This document shows, piece by piece, positions 1 through 11,058 of a stretch of DNA of 64,000 nt (position 1 is the first letter of the stretch; each line of letters begins with the position of its first letter). Position numbers and translations under genes: made by a program. Origin of the DNA: Ampelocalamus luodianensis (Eukaryota > Streptophyta > Magnoliopsida > Poales > Poaceae); NCBI GenBank assembly GCA_036346255.1, contig CM070634.1, forward strand, positions 82,525,020 through 82,589,019, given 5' to 3'. The notes beneath the pieces were generated by a model, which saw only the letters and a list, made by a program, of their open reading frames with translations, did no database searches and had not been told where the DNA came from.

Positions 1-198
1 TTTAGCCCTGCGTGGCAAGTTAAGTAAACGTTGACCATAAGGTCCAGTTATTATTACTATTTGTTATTTTGAGATCTTTTTAGTTAAATCGATACATGAA
101 TGATATTTCATCTATGTTTCCTGTGTGAGCTAGCTACTGATCTGGGACTAGTTTAGAATACACAAAGGGTTTCGAATGTGTAAATCTGGGTCCCGACA
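1..198 (+). mobile_element. 3' end of a gypsy-type LTR (solo or 3' LTR)
   Basis: The segment ends in GGGTCCCGACA. Its last 80 bases resemble the end of the LTR that stops at 21,634: both carry a run like GAGCTAGCTACTGATC, then GGGACTAG, then a CCCG..ACA end. No primer binding site follows, so this is a 3' or solo LTR rather than a 5' LTR. The LTR begins before the window, and its end abuts the left arm of the next element, which it probably truncated. Confidence 0.65.
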
Positions 199-490
199 GG
201 CAGTAAGCCCCCCGACGTCTAGGATCCTTTACTCCACACCTCAATGCTAACGCCACCCACACGGTTTCCCCGAGCGAGATGGCGACTTCAGACTCTAAGC
301 GGTCGTTCACTCACGTACGTTGTTTTACCATTATGTATGTGCTCTCTTACTGTCAATGGCTCATTATATTGCCGACGCTTCTCCTCTTGGGGAAGTTTTG
401 TTGAGTTGAGAATTGTCCTTTGTTGTTTGATCGACCACAAATCACTTTTCTTGGTGGTACGTAAAAAAAGAGTGTCTTGATAGCAAATGT
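199..490 (+). repeat. Left arm of a long inverted repeat
   Basis: Matches the reverse complement of 2,118-2,434. Shared landmarks include GACGTC..GGATCCT.TACT.CACACCTC at the outer end and TCACTTTCTTGGTGGTAC-like sequence near the inner end. The right copy has about 17 extra bases near its inner edge. Confidence 0.75.
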
Positions 491-621
491 TTTACTGCAT
501 TCGTAGCTATCTTTTACTAGCTATCCGTTGGCGACTACTACGCTAATGGTGACAAAAAAATTATGCCTCGTGTGATAACAGTTTATTGTGCTAAAGGTCA
601 CCATTTACTCTTATCAGGACG

Positions 622-2117
622 CAGATGTTCCAAACTACATGGTGTTGCAGTTCTGCATGCGGTTTGAGAATTTGGACCAAGCTTACCAGTTTTTCTGCCA
701 GTGCACATGACATGCTAGGTTTGGAGTCAGGAAGAGCAGGAGCAAGAAGACAGTTTGAGAGTTTTATTGCAATCTGGAAGGGAAACACATGCACTACATG
801 CTCGAAAACGAGCGTGAATATCGCAAAACCTCGAAGAGGATTGGGTGTGAGGCCTTTGTGAAGCTGAAGAAGAACCTGAAGGATGCCTCCATCTGTGTCG
901 AAAGGGTTGTATTGGAGCACAACCATCCCCTCGCTAGGACGTCGTCCTTGGTTGCGTTCATGCAGTCGCACAAAAACTTTGATCCTTCCTAGATGTAGCT
1001 CGTTGACACTATGCAGACCGGCAAGGACCCTCACAATGCCATGATGAATGTTCTATCTAAAATGCATGGAGGGCAACATAGCATACCGATCATTGCTCAC
1101 GATCTCGAAAAATAGGTATTTACTGCATCACACCACAATATTTACCGTTATGTTCCACCCAAATTATTAGGTTGTTTCTTAGCACCTCCTTCTATTGCAT
1201 TCCTACGTCGATTTACTTTACTTACCAACCCACTTTAGTGTCCCATCGCAACAAGATGATGGCTTTTTTCAAGGAGTGTGGGGCGCAGAATGACAAGTTC
1301 TACTATGACATACAGGTGGATGAGAACGGCGTTGTGAAGAACATCTTCTGGAGCCACATGAATTGTCGCACTGAGTATTATGATTTCAGAGACGTCGTCA
1401 CGTTTGACACAATGTACAGAACCAATAGGTACAACATGTCGCTGGCATTGTTTGATTGTTGGCTCCAACCACCATCTGTAGAACACCATCTTCGGCATTG
1501 CGCTGCTCCGGGACGAGAAGGCAACCTCCTTTGAGTGGCTTTTTAGGACGTTTGTAACTTGCCTGGAGGGTAAGGACCCCATCTGAATCCTATCAGGTGA
1601 TATTTTACTATGCCAGCCAGTATTTACTCCATCTGTTAAACAAAATTACTGACCCTAATGTATGCATTTACTGTATATCAAGACACGTTCATTTTTACTG
1701 TGTTCGCCAGTATTTACTGCATCTGCTAAAAGCATTTACTAACTCTGGCGTATGCATTTACTATAGATCAGGATCCATCGATGGTTGCGGCCATCCTATG
1801 CTCTTCTCCCACACGCAGCACAGGTCATGCAGGTGGCACATACAGAAGAGGTACAAGGAGCTCCTGAACAAGTTGTACATGGTGCACAAAGGGCCGAAAG
1901 AGCATTTGGTGTCCGTCATAAACCATCTGCTAACTCCGATGGAATTCGAAGATGCGTGGGAGGGGCTGGTAAAAGAATACAGACTCGAGTAGAGCCACAC
2001 CATTGCTAACATTTATGACCTGTAGGAAAAATGGATCGCGGTTTACTTCAAGGATGTGTACTGTGGGAGGATGACATCAACGCAGAGAAGCGAGAGTATG
2101 AACAAGATGGTCAAGTG
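622..2117 (+). pseudogene. FAR1/FHY3-like MULE transposase, fragmented
   Basis: Pieces in all three frames match the FAR1 family in order. First is a FAR1 DNA-binding region at about 640-990, with SKRIGCEAFVKLKK and then VVLEHNHPL. Next is the MULE transposase region at about 1,265-1,560, with NIFWSHMNCRTEYYDF and VVTFDTMYRTNRYNMSLALF. Last is a C-terminal transposase part at about 1,815-2,117, with CRWHIQKRYKELLNKLY, then TPMEFEDAWEGLVKEY and TSTQRSESMN. In-frame stops (for example after NFDPS, near 990) and frameshifts separate the blocks. The SWIM zinc finger expected after STQRSESMN is absent; the right arm begins there. Two AT-rich gaps look like introns. The product would be non-functional. 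Confidence 0.85.
1604..1773 (+). repeat. Two diverged tandem copies rich in TTTACT, in an intron-like gap
   Basis: Two copies of about 85 bp share GCCAGTATTTACT.CATCTG and GTATGCATTTACT. They lie between two transposase blocks, where an intron would be expected. Confidence 0.6.
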
Positions 2118-2434
2118 ACATTTGCTATACATATAGTAGATCCCAACAAGACGCTCTTTTTTTATGTACCACCAAGGAAAGTGATTTGTGGCTGATCAAA
2201 CAGTAAAGGACAATTCTCAATACAACAAAACCTCCCCAAGTGGATAAGCATCAATAATATTACATGTTGTTTACAGTAAGAGTGCTTATACAGAATATTA
2301 AAACAACTTTGTGGGTTAACGACCACTCTGTGTCCGTTGTTCTCATCTCGCTCGAAGAAACTACAGGGGTGGTGTCAGTACCGAGGTGTGTAGTAGAGGA
2401 TCCCGGACGTCAAGGAGACTTACTCCAATAGGAC
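2118..2434 (-). repeat. Right arm of the long inverted repeat
   Basis: Inverted partner of 199-490. The arms are diverged by substitutions and small indels, which indicates an old element. Confidence 0.75.
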
Positions 2435-2833
2435 AACGTTTACCACCGACGTAGCTATCTACACGGAGGAACACGGTGTGGTCGCCGCTATGTCCAGCAT
2501 GACAGTAAATGACGGAGGTAAACTCCATGGCGTCGACATGGAAGATGGTGGAGGCAAATCTGCATGACACAGGCGACGACATCGAGCCATTTTACTATCA
2601 ATTACTCATAGCGCCGCCGTGCGGCGTAGTGTAATACATGGGGAGGCAGCAGTGGAAGGGGCGGGGTGTGGACTGTGGATTCAGGGGTGTGCAGTTTTAC
2701 AGGCGGTTGCGCGTGGGGCGTGTGGGATCACATGCATGTAGGTTGTGGTCAAGCACGTGGGGGACCTGGTCGTGTCGTGTGGGCTCCGGTTACGGCCAGA
2801 GCATAGAATAAGGCGTTGAATAGCGCCTAGGGG

Positions 2834-3659
2834 TGGAGACAAGGGGGGCTAGTAGGGCCTGGCCCCCTCATGATTTTTTTTACTACCTTTCCAATCTATG
2901 TGATTAGCATTGGAACTTTATTAGGACTAAAACCTTACTAATTCAATTTATGTGATTCAATAACAGTTAGGATGAAACTAAAAGGCCTAGGAGTTAATTT
3001 GTGGCACATGAACCCATCTTATGTAGCATCTAGATTCTATTTTGTTCCTAAATTATTAAGCTAGTATTGAATCTAATTTGTATCGTTCAAGTGCATGATA
3101 TTTCATCTCCCTACATATTTAGAGTTTGATCAAGCACTTCTTCCTCGTATTTGGCTTCTGCCACACCATCCGTGGCTCGGTGAAGTGTGCATATGCACCA
3201 AACTCCACCAAGCTCAGGTTACCATCCATCATGATCATTATTTTTTTTCTATTGCTTTTTTTATATATATAAAGTTTTCTCATAAGAAAATTTCTATTTT
3301 TTACAAGGAAAAATTAAGGATTTACTACTCTGAAGCACCTTGATTTAAGATTTGCCACCTTTAAGTTTCTTCTTGAACAAGGAGGGGTAAATGTGTATTT
3401 TCACAGTGAATTGTGGTGCAAAATAAAAACAAAATACTGGAATACATTTGGGTGTCAAATCAGATGCATTTCTTAGTAGTGACAAATTATCAAGAATAAA
3501 CTTAAATGTGTCAAATATTAATCAAGAAGCTTAGGAGTGACAAATCCTCAATTTTCCTTTTTATAAACAACTTAAATTGGATGATAACAAAGTAATGTCG
3601 CTTCTCGAGCTATCAACCCCCTAAGGTCTAATTCCTTGCTCCGCCCCTAATAACACCAC

Positions 3660-3662
<3 letters not shown>
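2834..3662. other. AT-rich stretch without recognisable genes
   Basis: I see no coding signal and no complete transposon here. It separates two related MULE-like elements and may be older filler. Confidence 0.5.

Positions 3663-3696
<34 letters not shown>
3663..3696. repeat. (AC)17 microsatellite
   Basis: Seventeen uninterrupted AC dinucleotides lie just outside the left end of the next element. Confidence 0.97.
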
Positions 3697-3698
<2 letters not shown>

Positions 3699-3710
3699 TT
3701 TTGTAGCCGA

Positions 3711-6338
3711 GCGTAGAATAGTTATTCTACACCTAGGCAGCCCACTACGCATGATCCAGGCTAGGTGTTACATGCGCACGCGCAATCCCATACGGTCGGC
3801 CCACAAACTGCAGAGGCGGCCAACAAATTTCTGCGCCCGCAAGGGTCTCGATCCGATGATAAATATCAGGTGCCGTAACAATAATACGTGTATCCCTTTT
3901 ACTTCATGTTTCGGGAGAACGTGTTTTTTTTGTGAGCTTCTACGTCAATTAGTAAAACTTAACGTCGTACATAGTAACCGGCTTCCTTTTTTTACCACCG
4001 CTTTTTTACAATATCTTTTTTTACAGTAAAAAGTTAGTGTCGTGAAAGTAAACCCTAGCTATCTTGTAAGGTAATTATTGCATTGGGGGTATCGAGTAGG
4101 TCCAATGAAGTAAACATGCATTTGTAGAACAGTAAACAGTTTCATCGTAGATAGTAAATGGTCTCACTATAGACGGTAAACACAAATTCAAACCGGATAT
4201 ATCATTATGGCAGTAATATAAAGCATACCACGCAGTAAACGATTTTATCGTAGATAGTAAATACAAATTCAACTGGTTTTTTTGTATTTATATTTGGCCA
4301 AACAGTGTGGCCATTCGCTTCTTACAAAGATTAAAAAAAGTAGAAACCTAAATAATCAAAGTTTTCCTAATGGCGGAGGTAGCCTGCTATCTCCGTCTTC
4401 AAAACTTCGTAGGCAATGTCGTCAGCATCTGTCAATAGAGAGTTTACTAGATCGACCAACGTTTATTTTACTAAGGGTTCACTTATGTTTTACCGATGGT
4501 TCACTTTTGTTTTACTGCTAACATGCACGACTTCCTACTGCAGCCTTGCTCTGCTCCAGTCCAGCAACGGATTCATAGTGGCCACTAGAAAAGACAAGGC
4601 AGAGTCGTTCAAGGACGAATAGATGACTAAAGACATGTTCATCTCTCAGTTCATCGAGTGTTTGCACCAAGACGACGCTGACCTGAGGCCACAAAGCAAT
4701 GGGTATAGGGCGTTCCTCCCCATCGAACTGTCGGTAAGATGTTTTTTTTTTGCAAAACCTCTTTTACAGTAAATGGTCACTCATGTAGTAAATCCTATCA
4801 TCGCCCTCGGTAAGTTTCACACTACTGTGTTTTGCCCATTGACAAAAACTGCTAAACGTAGAGGAGTACATTAAAAACGAACACTACAATAGTGAACAGG
4901 CTGTGAACATGCTAAAGGAGCACATGGCGGTGATAGACATCATGCGCATAAAGATGGCAAGCAATTTACATTTATCCGACGCGCATCTAGTAAAATATCG
5001 TTCATGACCCGGTAAATTATATATTGCATTACAGTAAAGTTGGTAAGTATTTTTTATGGGTTTTTATTCCCTTTGTAGCTCTTCCTCCCAGTTTTACACA
5101 ATCATGATTGGTCCGTTTACTGCTTTAACATAATGCAGAAGTACGTGGAAGTGTTGGACTCCAACGATTACAGAAGAAAGGCACAGAAGTAATGGACCAC
5201 CATGACCCAGTTAGGAAGAGGATCATCCCTCGTCTGTGTGCAGCCCTACAGGCCATAACCAGTGGGAAATTCCTGATCGTCGCGAACTGGAGGGTGAACA
5301 GCATAGGGACGCCAAGTAGGTCCTAGAGAATGACTGCACCTTCTTTGAAATGAAGTACTTGGAGTTCTGGGATGGTGAAAGCTTGACGCTGGCAACATTG
5401 ATAGAGCTGGTAAGAATTCCCTACCACCCGCAACATGCAACATTTTTTTACTGATGTATAGCATCTGACACGCGACCTTTTTTATCATGTGTATGCAGGA
5501 GAAGGGGAACGAGTACAGGGCCCAGATGATGTTCTATCTGTTGTTCCACAAGGTCAACAGCGTCAAGCCCTTCCGTGAAGCTCTAGAGAAGTATTGGCCG
5601 CTCAGCAAACAGAAGTTTTTTTTTCATGTTTATGATCATATATCAAGCAAATTTTTTTTGTGACTGATAGTAATACATGTTATATTTGACAGTAGAACGT
5701 ATGATTACTGGAAGAACTTGCGTAACAGATAGTAAATTCATGTTTTTCAACGGGGGTATACCAGTAATGTTGTTTTCAAACAGCAGTAAAATGTTATCAA
5801 ACTCACGGTAACTACCAAAAAGCACAAAGCGCAAGCTTGTTATAGCAGTAACACGACATGCCTTTCACAGTAATAAAAGGTATCATTTACGGTAAACAAT
5901 AACATTTACCAGATCAACAACATGTTGTCATTTTCGGTAGTAAAACCCAGCACCTAGAATATCATGGTCCCATCTTCCTCACCTAAACGGTAGTAAAACC
6001 TTTTTTTTATAATGACACAAGGTGACGCGCGATCATACCACTGACAAATTTTCACTGCTATTTTGCGTGTTGGTAGTTTTTTACCATATCGGGAGGGTTT
6101 TATGGCCGAAGTCTAGCGGGGGTGCTGGCGCGTGTGAGGGTTTTACTACCGTTTTGACGCGTGCGGGAGCGTTTTCTTGAGCGAGCGCTAGCGTACGTGA
6201 GGGTTTTACTGCCGATCTTGAGCGGGAGGCGTGGGTGCTAGCGTACCGCGTGTAGCGCGGGGCAAGCGTGGGCTGCCAGGTCGTGTGCAGCGCGGCCCAG
6301 CATACGACCCACGCGTGGAATAAGCTATTCAGTGCGCG
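3711..6338 (+). mobile_element. MULE-like element carrying a Ulp1-like protease remnant
   Basis: The left end reads GCGTAGAATAGTTATTCTAC. The right end, read on the minus strand, is GCGCACTGAATAGCTTATTC. These ends resemble each other and the right end of the element at 199-2,833. The interior is dotted with CAGTAAA/TTTACTG words, as in that element, and holds a broken C48-type peptidase gene on the + strand. Ulp1-carrying MULEs (Kaonashi-type) are established in plants, so this is the likely class. No clear target-site duplication was found. Confidence 0.6.
4556..5614 (+). pseudogene. Ulp1/SENP-like (peptidase C48) gene fragment with introns
   Basis: Coding pieces in order are FISQFIECLHQDDADLRP (from 4,641; donor GTAAG at about 4,735), EHYNSEQAVNMLKEHM (about 4,893-4,940), FLPVLHNHDWSVYCFN (about 5,083-5,130), KYVEVLDSNDYRRKAQK (about 5,140-5,190), HHDPVRKRIIPRLCAALQAI, NDCTFFEMKYLEFWDGE, and a final exon with YRAQMMFYLLFHKVNSVKPF (after an acceptor near 5,500). 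The pattern HDW, then VLDS, then NDC matches the His-Asp-Cys order of Ulp1 cysteine proteases, which cleave SUMO. Stops (after RRKAQK and before VLENDC) and frame changes disable it. It has no N-terminal regulatory region, which fits a transposon-carried catalytic domain. Confidence 0.72.
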
Positions 6339-6339
6339 A

Positions 6340-6662
6340 GTATGTGCTCCCACTTCTCATATACCACTTAAATCATATGATGATCCCTCTTTATCAATTT
6401 GAGTATACTCCAATAATGATTATAAGATACCCCAAAGTGAGTTCTATGAAAAATTTATTAAAATCCACTTTTTATACCAAAATTCGTATATATACTTCTT
6501 TTATATATGAAAAAGGGTATATAGCATAAATAAAGGGCTCCAATGAAAATTTTCAATCAAGTTGTATTAGAAGATCTTATAATTGGTATTTAAGTATACT
6601 GAAAGTGACAAAGAAGTATAATGTATTCGTTTAAGTGGTATATTAGAAGTGGGAATATGTAC
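6340..6662. mobile_element. MITE with about 32-bp terminal inverted repeats
   Basis: The left end holds CCCACTTCTCATATACCACT. The right end, inverted, holds CCCACTTCTAATATACCACT. The interior is AT-rich and non-coding and the length is about 320 bp. It abuts the right end of the Ulp1 element. I cannot assign a superfamily because no unambiguous target duplication is visible. Confidence 0.7.
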
Positions 6663-6679
6663 CCTATGTAAAACTAGTC

Positions 6680-6701
6680 CACACACACATATATGTGTGT
6701 T

Positions 6702-6763
<62 letters not shown>
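6680..6763. repeat. Compound (CA)/(TG)/(TA) microsatellite
   Basis: Short CA and TG runs lead into an uninterrupted TA tract from about 6,712 to 6,763. Confidence 0.95.
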
Positions 6764-6765
<2 letters not shown>

Positions 6766-6784
6766 GTATTCATTCTTTTTGTTA

Positions 6785-7058
6785 CCAACGTGAACTAAAT
6801 CAAATTTTGGTAACGCCAATAAAAATTGGCTATCGTTTGATTTGCTACCAATATTTGGTAATACACTAACAAAATTTTGGTAATGCCAACGAAATTCAAT
6901 ATCACACGTGAGTAATCAGAGGGAGAGAAAATCGCTCACCAAAATTTGGCTTGGCCGCAATCCAAACAACGTTCTTTTTGCCAAATTTTGGTTTTATCTA
7001 AGTTTTGGCTATACCAAATTTTGGCTTGGTTCATTAGGGCCATAAACCAAACAACCCC
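6785..7058. mobile_element. Truncated Tourist-like MITE remnant
   Basis: The right side ends in AAACCAAACAACCCC, typical of Harbinger/Tourist MITEs. CCAAAATTTTGG-type words recur internally. No matching left terminus is present, so the left end is lost or very diverged. Confidence 0.4.
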
Positions 7059-7154
7059 TATATCTTTTACAATAGAGACTGGTTTCCCAGTGTGGGTTTG
7101 GTACAGCCCAATGACGCACCCACTGAGGCTCCATACACTTTCTACTACAACAAA

Positions 7155-7405
7155 CTCCCTCCGTTCTCAAATAGATATCATCTTAGGGTGCGTGCAATCA
7201 ACATTTTAAAACTTTAACTATTAATTCCTACAATAATATTTAGATTTGTCGTATGAAAATTAGATGAGTAGATTTGTCATCGAAAGTACTTCGACATCAT
7301 TATATTTTTTAGAATTTTGTAACATATAATTAGAAAAAAAAAAGTAATAGTCAAAGATGTGTAATAGTGACTATGTCGATGTCCAAAACGACAAGTAAAA
7401 AAAGA
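7155..7405. mobile_element. Stowaway-like (mariner) MITE, right end lost
   Basis: Begins with CTCCCTCCGTTCTCAAAT, the hallmark Stowaway terminus of grasses. The internal landmarks of this MITE type (CAACATTTTAAAACTTTAAC, GTCGATGTCCAAAACGACA) follow in order. The expected closing terminus GGAGGGAG is not seen. Confidence 0.6.
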
Positions 7406-8763
7406 ACAAAAATAGTACACAATTACGTGACAAGGGCGAGGTGCAAGGCCCGAGGGAAACGAGAGGGGAGGGGATGGCATGGGATATTTGCGTTAGAGGC
7501 TCTTCACGTGATTTTGCCGTCAGATTTCGATCCGAAGTAATGGATTAATTTGGCTGACGTGGCCCGCGTGGTTCTGTTATCTTAGTTAATCTTAACTAAT
7601 AAAAAGAGGATTTACTCCTACGCAGTGAGAGAAATCGTCCCAACTTCGCCTAAATAGAAACCACCCACGTAAAAGACCGAGCAACACTCACACACTGACT
7701 CGTGGGACCACCATACGGGCGCTGCCGAAACCCTCCAACCATCCCACTTGCACTCCTTGCTCGCACTTGCGCCACCTATTACCCTACTCACACTGGTGCG
7801 CCGGGTGTCGAGGCTCGCCACCGGCCGTCCGTCGGGGAATCGACCTTCCCTGCCCCCATCTCAGACCCGTCCTCGGCATCCTTCTCGTTGAAGTCCAGCA
7901 TCGACGACCCGTGTCAGATCTTCTTGCTGCCCTCCCCGCCATTCCTTCGAGGGAAAATCGCCTCGCCTGGCTACCTCCTGTTCACAGCAACCGTCACCCT
8001 CCGTCGAGGCAACCGTCTCCCTCCATCAAGGCATCAAGTGAGTGAAAACTGAAGTCAGTTGCCATCTCCTTCAACTTCCCCCATCCCTTAGTCTCTCACC
8101 ACGATTACCACTCTCCCCCTCTGTGATTCCCTGCCGCCACCGCCCAATTACCCAGCTTCTTCACTTGAATCGCCATATAGGTGGCCCAGAGAAGTGGAGC
8201 GAAAATAGGACGATGTGGAGGCAGAGTTGCTGCTTTCGGCGCTACTGGTGGGGAGGGTGAAGTGGATCACCTTGGTGGACCGGGACATCTAGAAGGTGAC
8301 CATTGATGTTGTATTGCTCATATCTACCACAGATGAGCTCTTCCTCGGCTTCCTCGCCGTCGGCGCCCACGTGGCGGCCGCTCGGTAAGCGGTCTGCACC
8401 GCGGACGTCCAAGCGACCACCCTCCAGAGCACATAGCACGATGGAAGAGGGCGGCTTCGTGAAGAAATCTTGCTACGGGATCGATCGTTTTGCTCCCTTT
8501 GATTTTTGGGCGATTCTTGGTGCTGCTTTTTGTAGTAAAGGTGGGATCTTGCGGCCACTTGCTGTGGCATTGCTGGATCCAGAAATCTCCTGTGGCAATC
8601 CGTATATCTGCAAGAGTGATATGTGCCCAGTTGCTCCTCCTGGCCGTCATTACGGAGGGTTGTGCTCACCGTTTTCTGATTGATGCGGTGAGTGGGGGAG
8701 CGGAGCTGAGCGATATGCAATCTGAGTGGGTTGCACGCCAGGTGTTCGCTGAAAAGCACGAGC

Positions 8764-8925
8764 ATGAGGAACTTCCCTTCCCGCTTCGGGGAGAGCGTCG
8801 TCCGGATCGCAGATGCGTCGTCGTCGTCGTCGAGTGTCGGCAAGGGCACGACACAGAACCTGGTGACCTGCCTCTACCAGGAGCAGTTCTCGGGGCGGCC
8901 CTGCGTGATCTCGGTCACATGGAGA
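8764..8925 (+). pseudogene. Truncated DUF868 gene 5' fragment
   Basis: An ATG at 8,764 opens a frame with MRNFPSRFGESVVRIADA, then a serine run, then NLVTCLYQEQF and RPCVISVTW. This matches the N-terminus of plant DUF868 proteins (conserved TC.YQ..., then VTW). After VTW the similarity stops, where the family would continue with a Ser-Lys-rich stretch; a stop codon follows at about 8,950. It is a different paralogue from the intact DUF868 gene at 14,281, which has SVYETRLGLAALSW at this place. Probably a captured fragment, about 54 codons long. Confidence 0.65.
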
Positions 8926-9072
8926 TCGTGCGACAGTCGTCTGCTCTGAAGCAGTACTCGATGAGTGTCAAGAGGAGTCTGATCAAGTTTGAGAAATATA
9001 CACTCACCCATACATATTGTTCTCCAATCTTGCGATGATTTTCTTAATGATGTATGGGTTGTTGGTTTTTAG

Positions 9073-10297
9073 GGGGCTCATGATGTGGTGGCCGGAAAGG
9101 CAACTACTGCTGCTAATAACATCATGCAAGAAAATCATACTGTGAAGAGGTAGAAGCTAGACAACGGAAGGACAAGACAAGTACTATTATGAGACTATAT
9201 AGATGGAACTTATAAATTCAAGTTATCGTGAAGTTGTAAGATTGGTGACAGGAATGTAGTGTTGTGTTGTGGTCTGATACTGAATGTGAAGACTCGTGTG
9301 TTGCCTCACAAGGGAAGGCGTGGTTTAGCAGGAAGCACCGAGATGACCTTGCCTTTCATGAGGAAGCACCACGACAACGCACACTTCTGTGAAGGTAGAT
9401 GCCAAAATCCTCTTCTGACTAATGATATATTTCATTTTATGTTCAGCGAAGAGAGATGAAGATGCAAGTGCAATGTGTTTTTTTTTAATTTCGTACCTAT
9501 AGCAATTTTATTCCATTTTTCAGAAGTGACTATATGTTTCGGCAGTGGAAATGAGAGTTGGGCATCCTCCACAACAGATCACTTTCTCATGTTAGTATTC
9601 GTTTCCCATTTTTGTTGTTAGGTATGTAGCAATGTCATTGCTTAGACATTCTTATTTGGGAAGTTGAATCCGTGTAAAAATTGATTGCCTTAAAGTAAAG
9701 ACAATGATGTGAAAATCCATTAATTATCAACAAAATATTGCCCATACTTGTAAAACATTGTGATGGTTACTTAAAAATGCAAAAGAAAAAAAACGACTTC
9801 ATATGTTCAATATTTGTGTGTGCATGTTGTTTATTTTATTTGTTTTTCTTGGTGCATGATATCTCCACCATTTATTACATCTGAATACTTGATAATGAAA
9901 ACAGTATTGGTAATTGACTAAGAGGTTTTTGATCATATTGCAAATTGTATGCACAATACAGGAGGATGCAGCAACTGTACCACAGAGAGCCTTAAGTTTA
10001 TGCTAACATGGCTAAAGGAACCTGAGCTTCAGACCCCTCACAAGATCCGAGCAGTCAGAGTGAAGAGATCTGCAAAGCTAGAGGAGGAGATGTTGGCCAA
10101 GATCCCAAAATTCAGAGCACGACCATTTAACAAAAAGGTGAGAATTTGTTTTACTGTGCATTTGTTTGACTTAACTAATTGCAGACTTCATGAGCCGAAG
10201 CTTAACTTAATTACTTACTTCTGCATTTGGATTGCTGGAGCTCCTTCATTTCCTCCTCTCCAAGGAAAGCTCCACAGCTTTCTGAATTTAATTTATG
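9073..10297 (+). pseudogene. TPX2-like multi-exon fragment with introns
   Basis: TPX2 proteins bind microtubules and activate Aurora kinase during spindle assembly. Four exon blocks in family order are readable. Exon 9,073-9,180 (acceptor TTTTAG, donor GT) encodes NHTVKR, stop, KLDNGRTRQ. Exon about 9,277-9,394 encodes ILNVKTRVLPHKGRRGLAGS, but its acceptor AG is mutated to TG. Exon 9,962-10,137 has good AG and GT sites and encodes EPELQTPHKIRAVRVK and then KIPKFRARPFNKK, with one frameshift near its start. A last piece at about 10,230-10,297 encodes APSFPPLQ and then shifts frame. The N- and C-terminal parts of TPX2 are missing. The stop, the frameshifts and the lost splice site make this a pseudogene. 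Confidence 0.8.
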
Positions 10298-10375
10298 TAT
10301 TCTATTATTATGACAGAATGAAAATATTATTTATGTAAGGTTTTAGATTCTATTGTAACGCACGCCACCTACCAG

Positions 10376-11058
10376 TAATTAGAAGGAACAAGGACAACGA
10401 CATGCGCCGAAGAAATACACCGGTAAAATACCAATATCCACTGCTCCTCCTCGACCGTCCTCGTCCTTGCGCAGCCAGCCGCTCGATCGATTATCTCCAC
10501 GCGCGCGCAGTTACAGCCGGCAAACGAATGGCAGAACGCACGCACGCACGCATTGACGCACTTATTGGTTGGTTTGCGCAATCGCGCGCGTGCGTGCGTG
10601 CAGTGCACCTCCCCATCCAGGCTCGCGGAAACGCACCGCGAAAACCAACCGAAACACCACGTCGGCATGGGGGGTTTAGACACCACCGCGCGCGCTCGTC
10701 GGTCGGTCCGTTCGGCTCCGGCGGACGCGCGTTTTTTAAGTGGGCGATAGATCGCCGCGCCGGCCGGCCGGGAGGAGGTGACCTGGCGTACGTATGGTCA
10801 CATCGTCCGTTCGTCTCCAAGTAAGTAAGCGGCGTGTCAACCGAACGACCTAATTTGTGCTTTTCTCTTTCTCCCTCTTCTTTCGCCCTCTTTCTTCACT
10901 GTTCCGGTCTTACCTGCGCGGTCCCACGATTTGATCCGGTCCACGGCTACGAGGAAGAATCGACGCCCAGTTAATTTGGCATTAAGCTCACGTGCTCTAC
11001 TACTTGGCGGCGCTAAATCTAGTATCGTTCTCTGCACTTGCACGGCTGCACCTCTCCA
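10376..11058. other. GC-rich intergenic stretch
   Basis: CpG-rich, with GCGC/ACGC runs near 10,500-10,610. Frames on both strands overlap and none shows a known family. It could be an old promoter or a transposon remnant. Confidence 0.4.

Larger units (their letters stand above)
199..2833 (+). mobile_element. MULE-like element with long terminal inverted repeats and a decayed FAR1-type transposase
   Basis: Two arms of about 300 bp face each other (about 199-490 and 2,118-2,434) and flank a broken FAR1-type transposase. The right side continues to an AT-rich end, AGAATAAGGCGTTGAATAGC, at about 2,806-2,825. That end resembles both ends of the neighbouring element at 3,711-6,338, so I place the element end near 2,833. 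The left end is lost at the LTR junction at 198. FAR1/FHY3 proteins are known relatives of Mutator-like transposases. No target-site duplication can be read, so the MULE class rests on the coding remnant and the long TIRs. Confidence 0.65.
7590..10375 (+). mobile_element. Probable non-autonomous Helitron carrying captured gene fragments
   Basis: A candidate 5' end, TCTTAACTAATAAAAAGAGG, follows an A; an alternative TC start is 10 bp upstream. The 3' end reads TTGTAACGCACGCCACCTAC followed by CAGT, much like a Helitron terminus (hairpin region, then CTAG before T) with the CTAG altered to CCAG. Between the ends lie fragments of two unrelated genes in the same orientation. One is the start of a DUF868 gene. 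The other is several TPX2 exons with introns retained, as expected of Helitron capture at the DNA level. The Helitron class is an inference from the ends and the cargo. No Rep/helicase is present. Confidence 0.5.

Noticed and set aside
6567..6788. Frame encoding a Tyr-Ile repeat
   Set aside because: Translation of the TA microsatellite.
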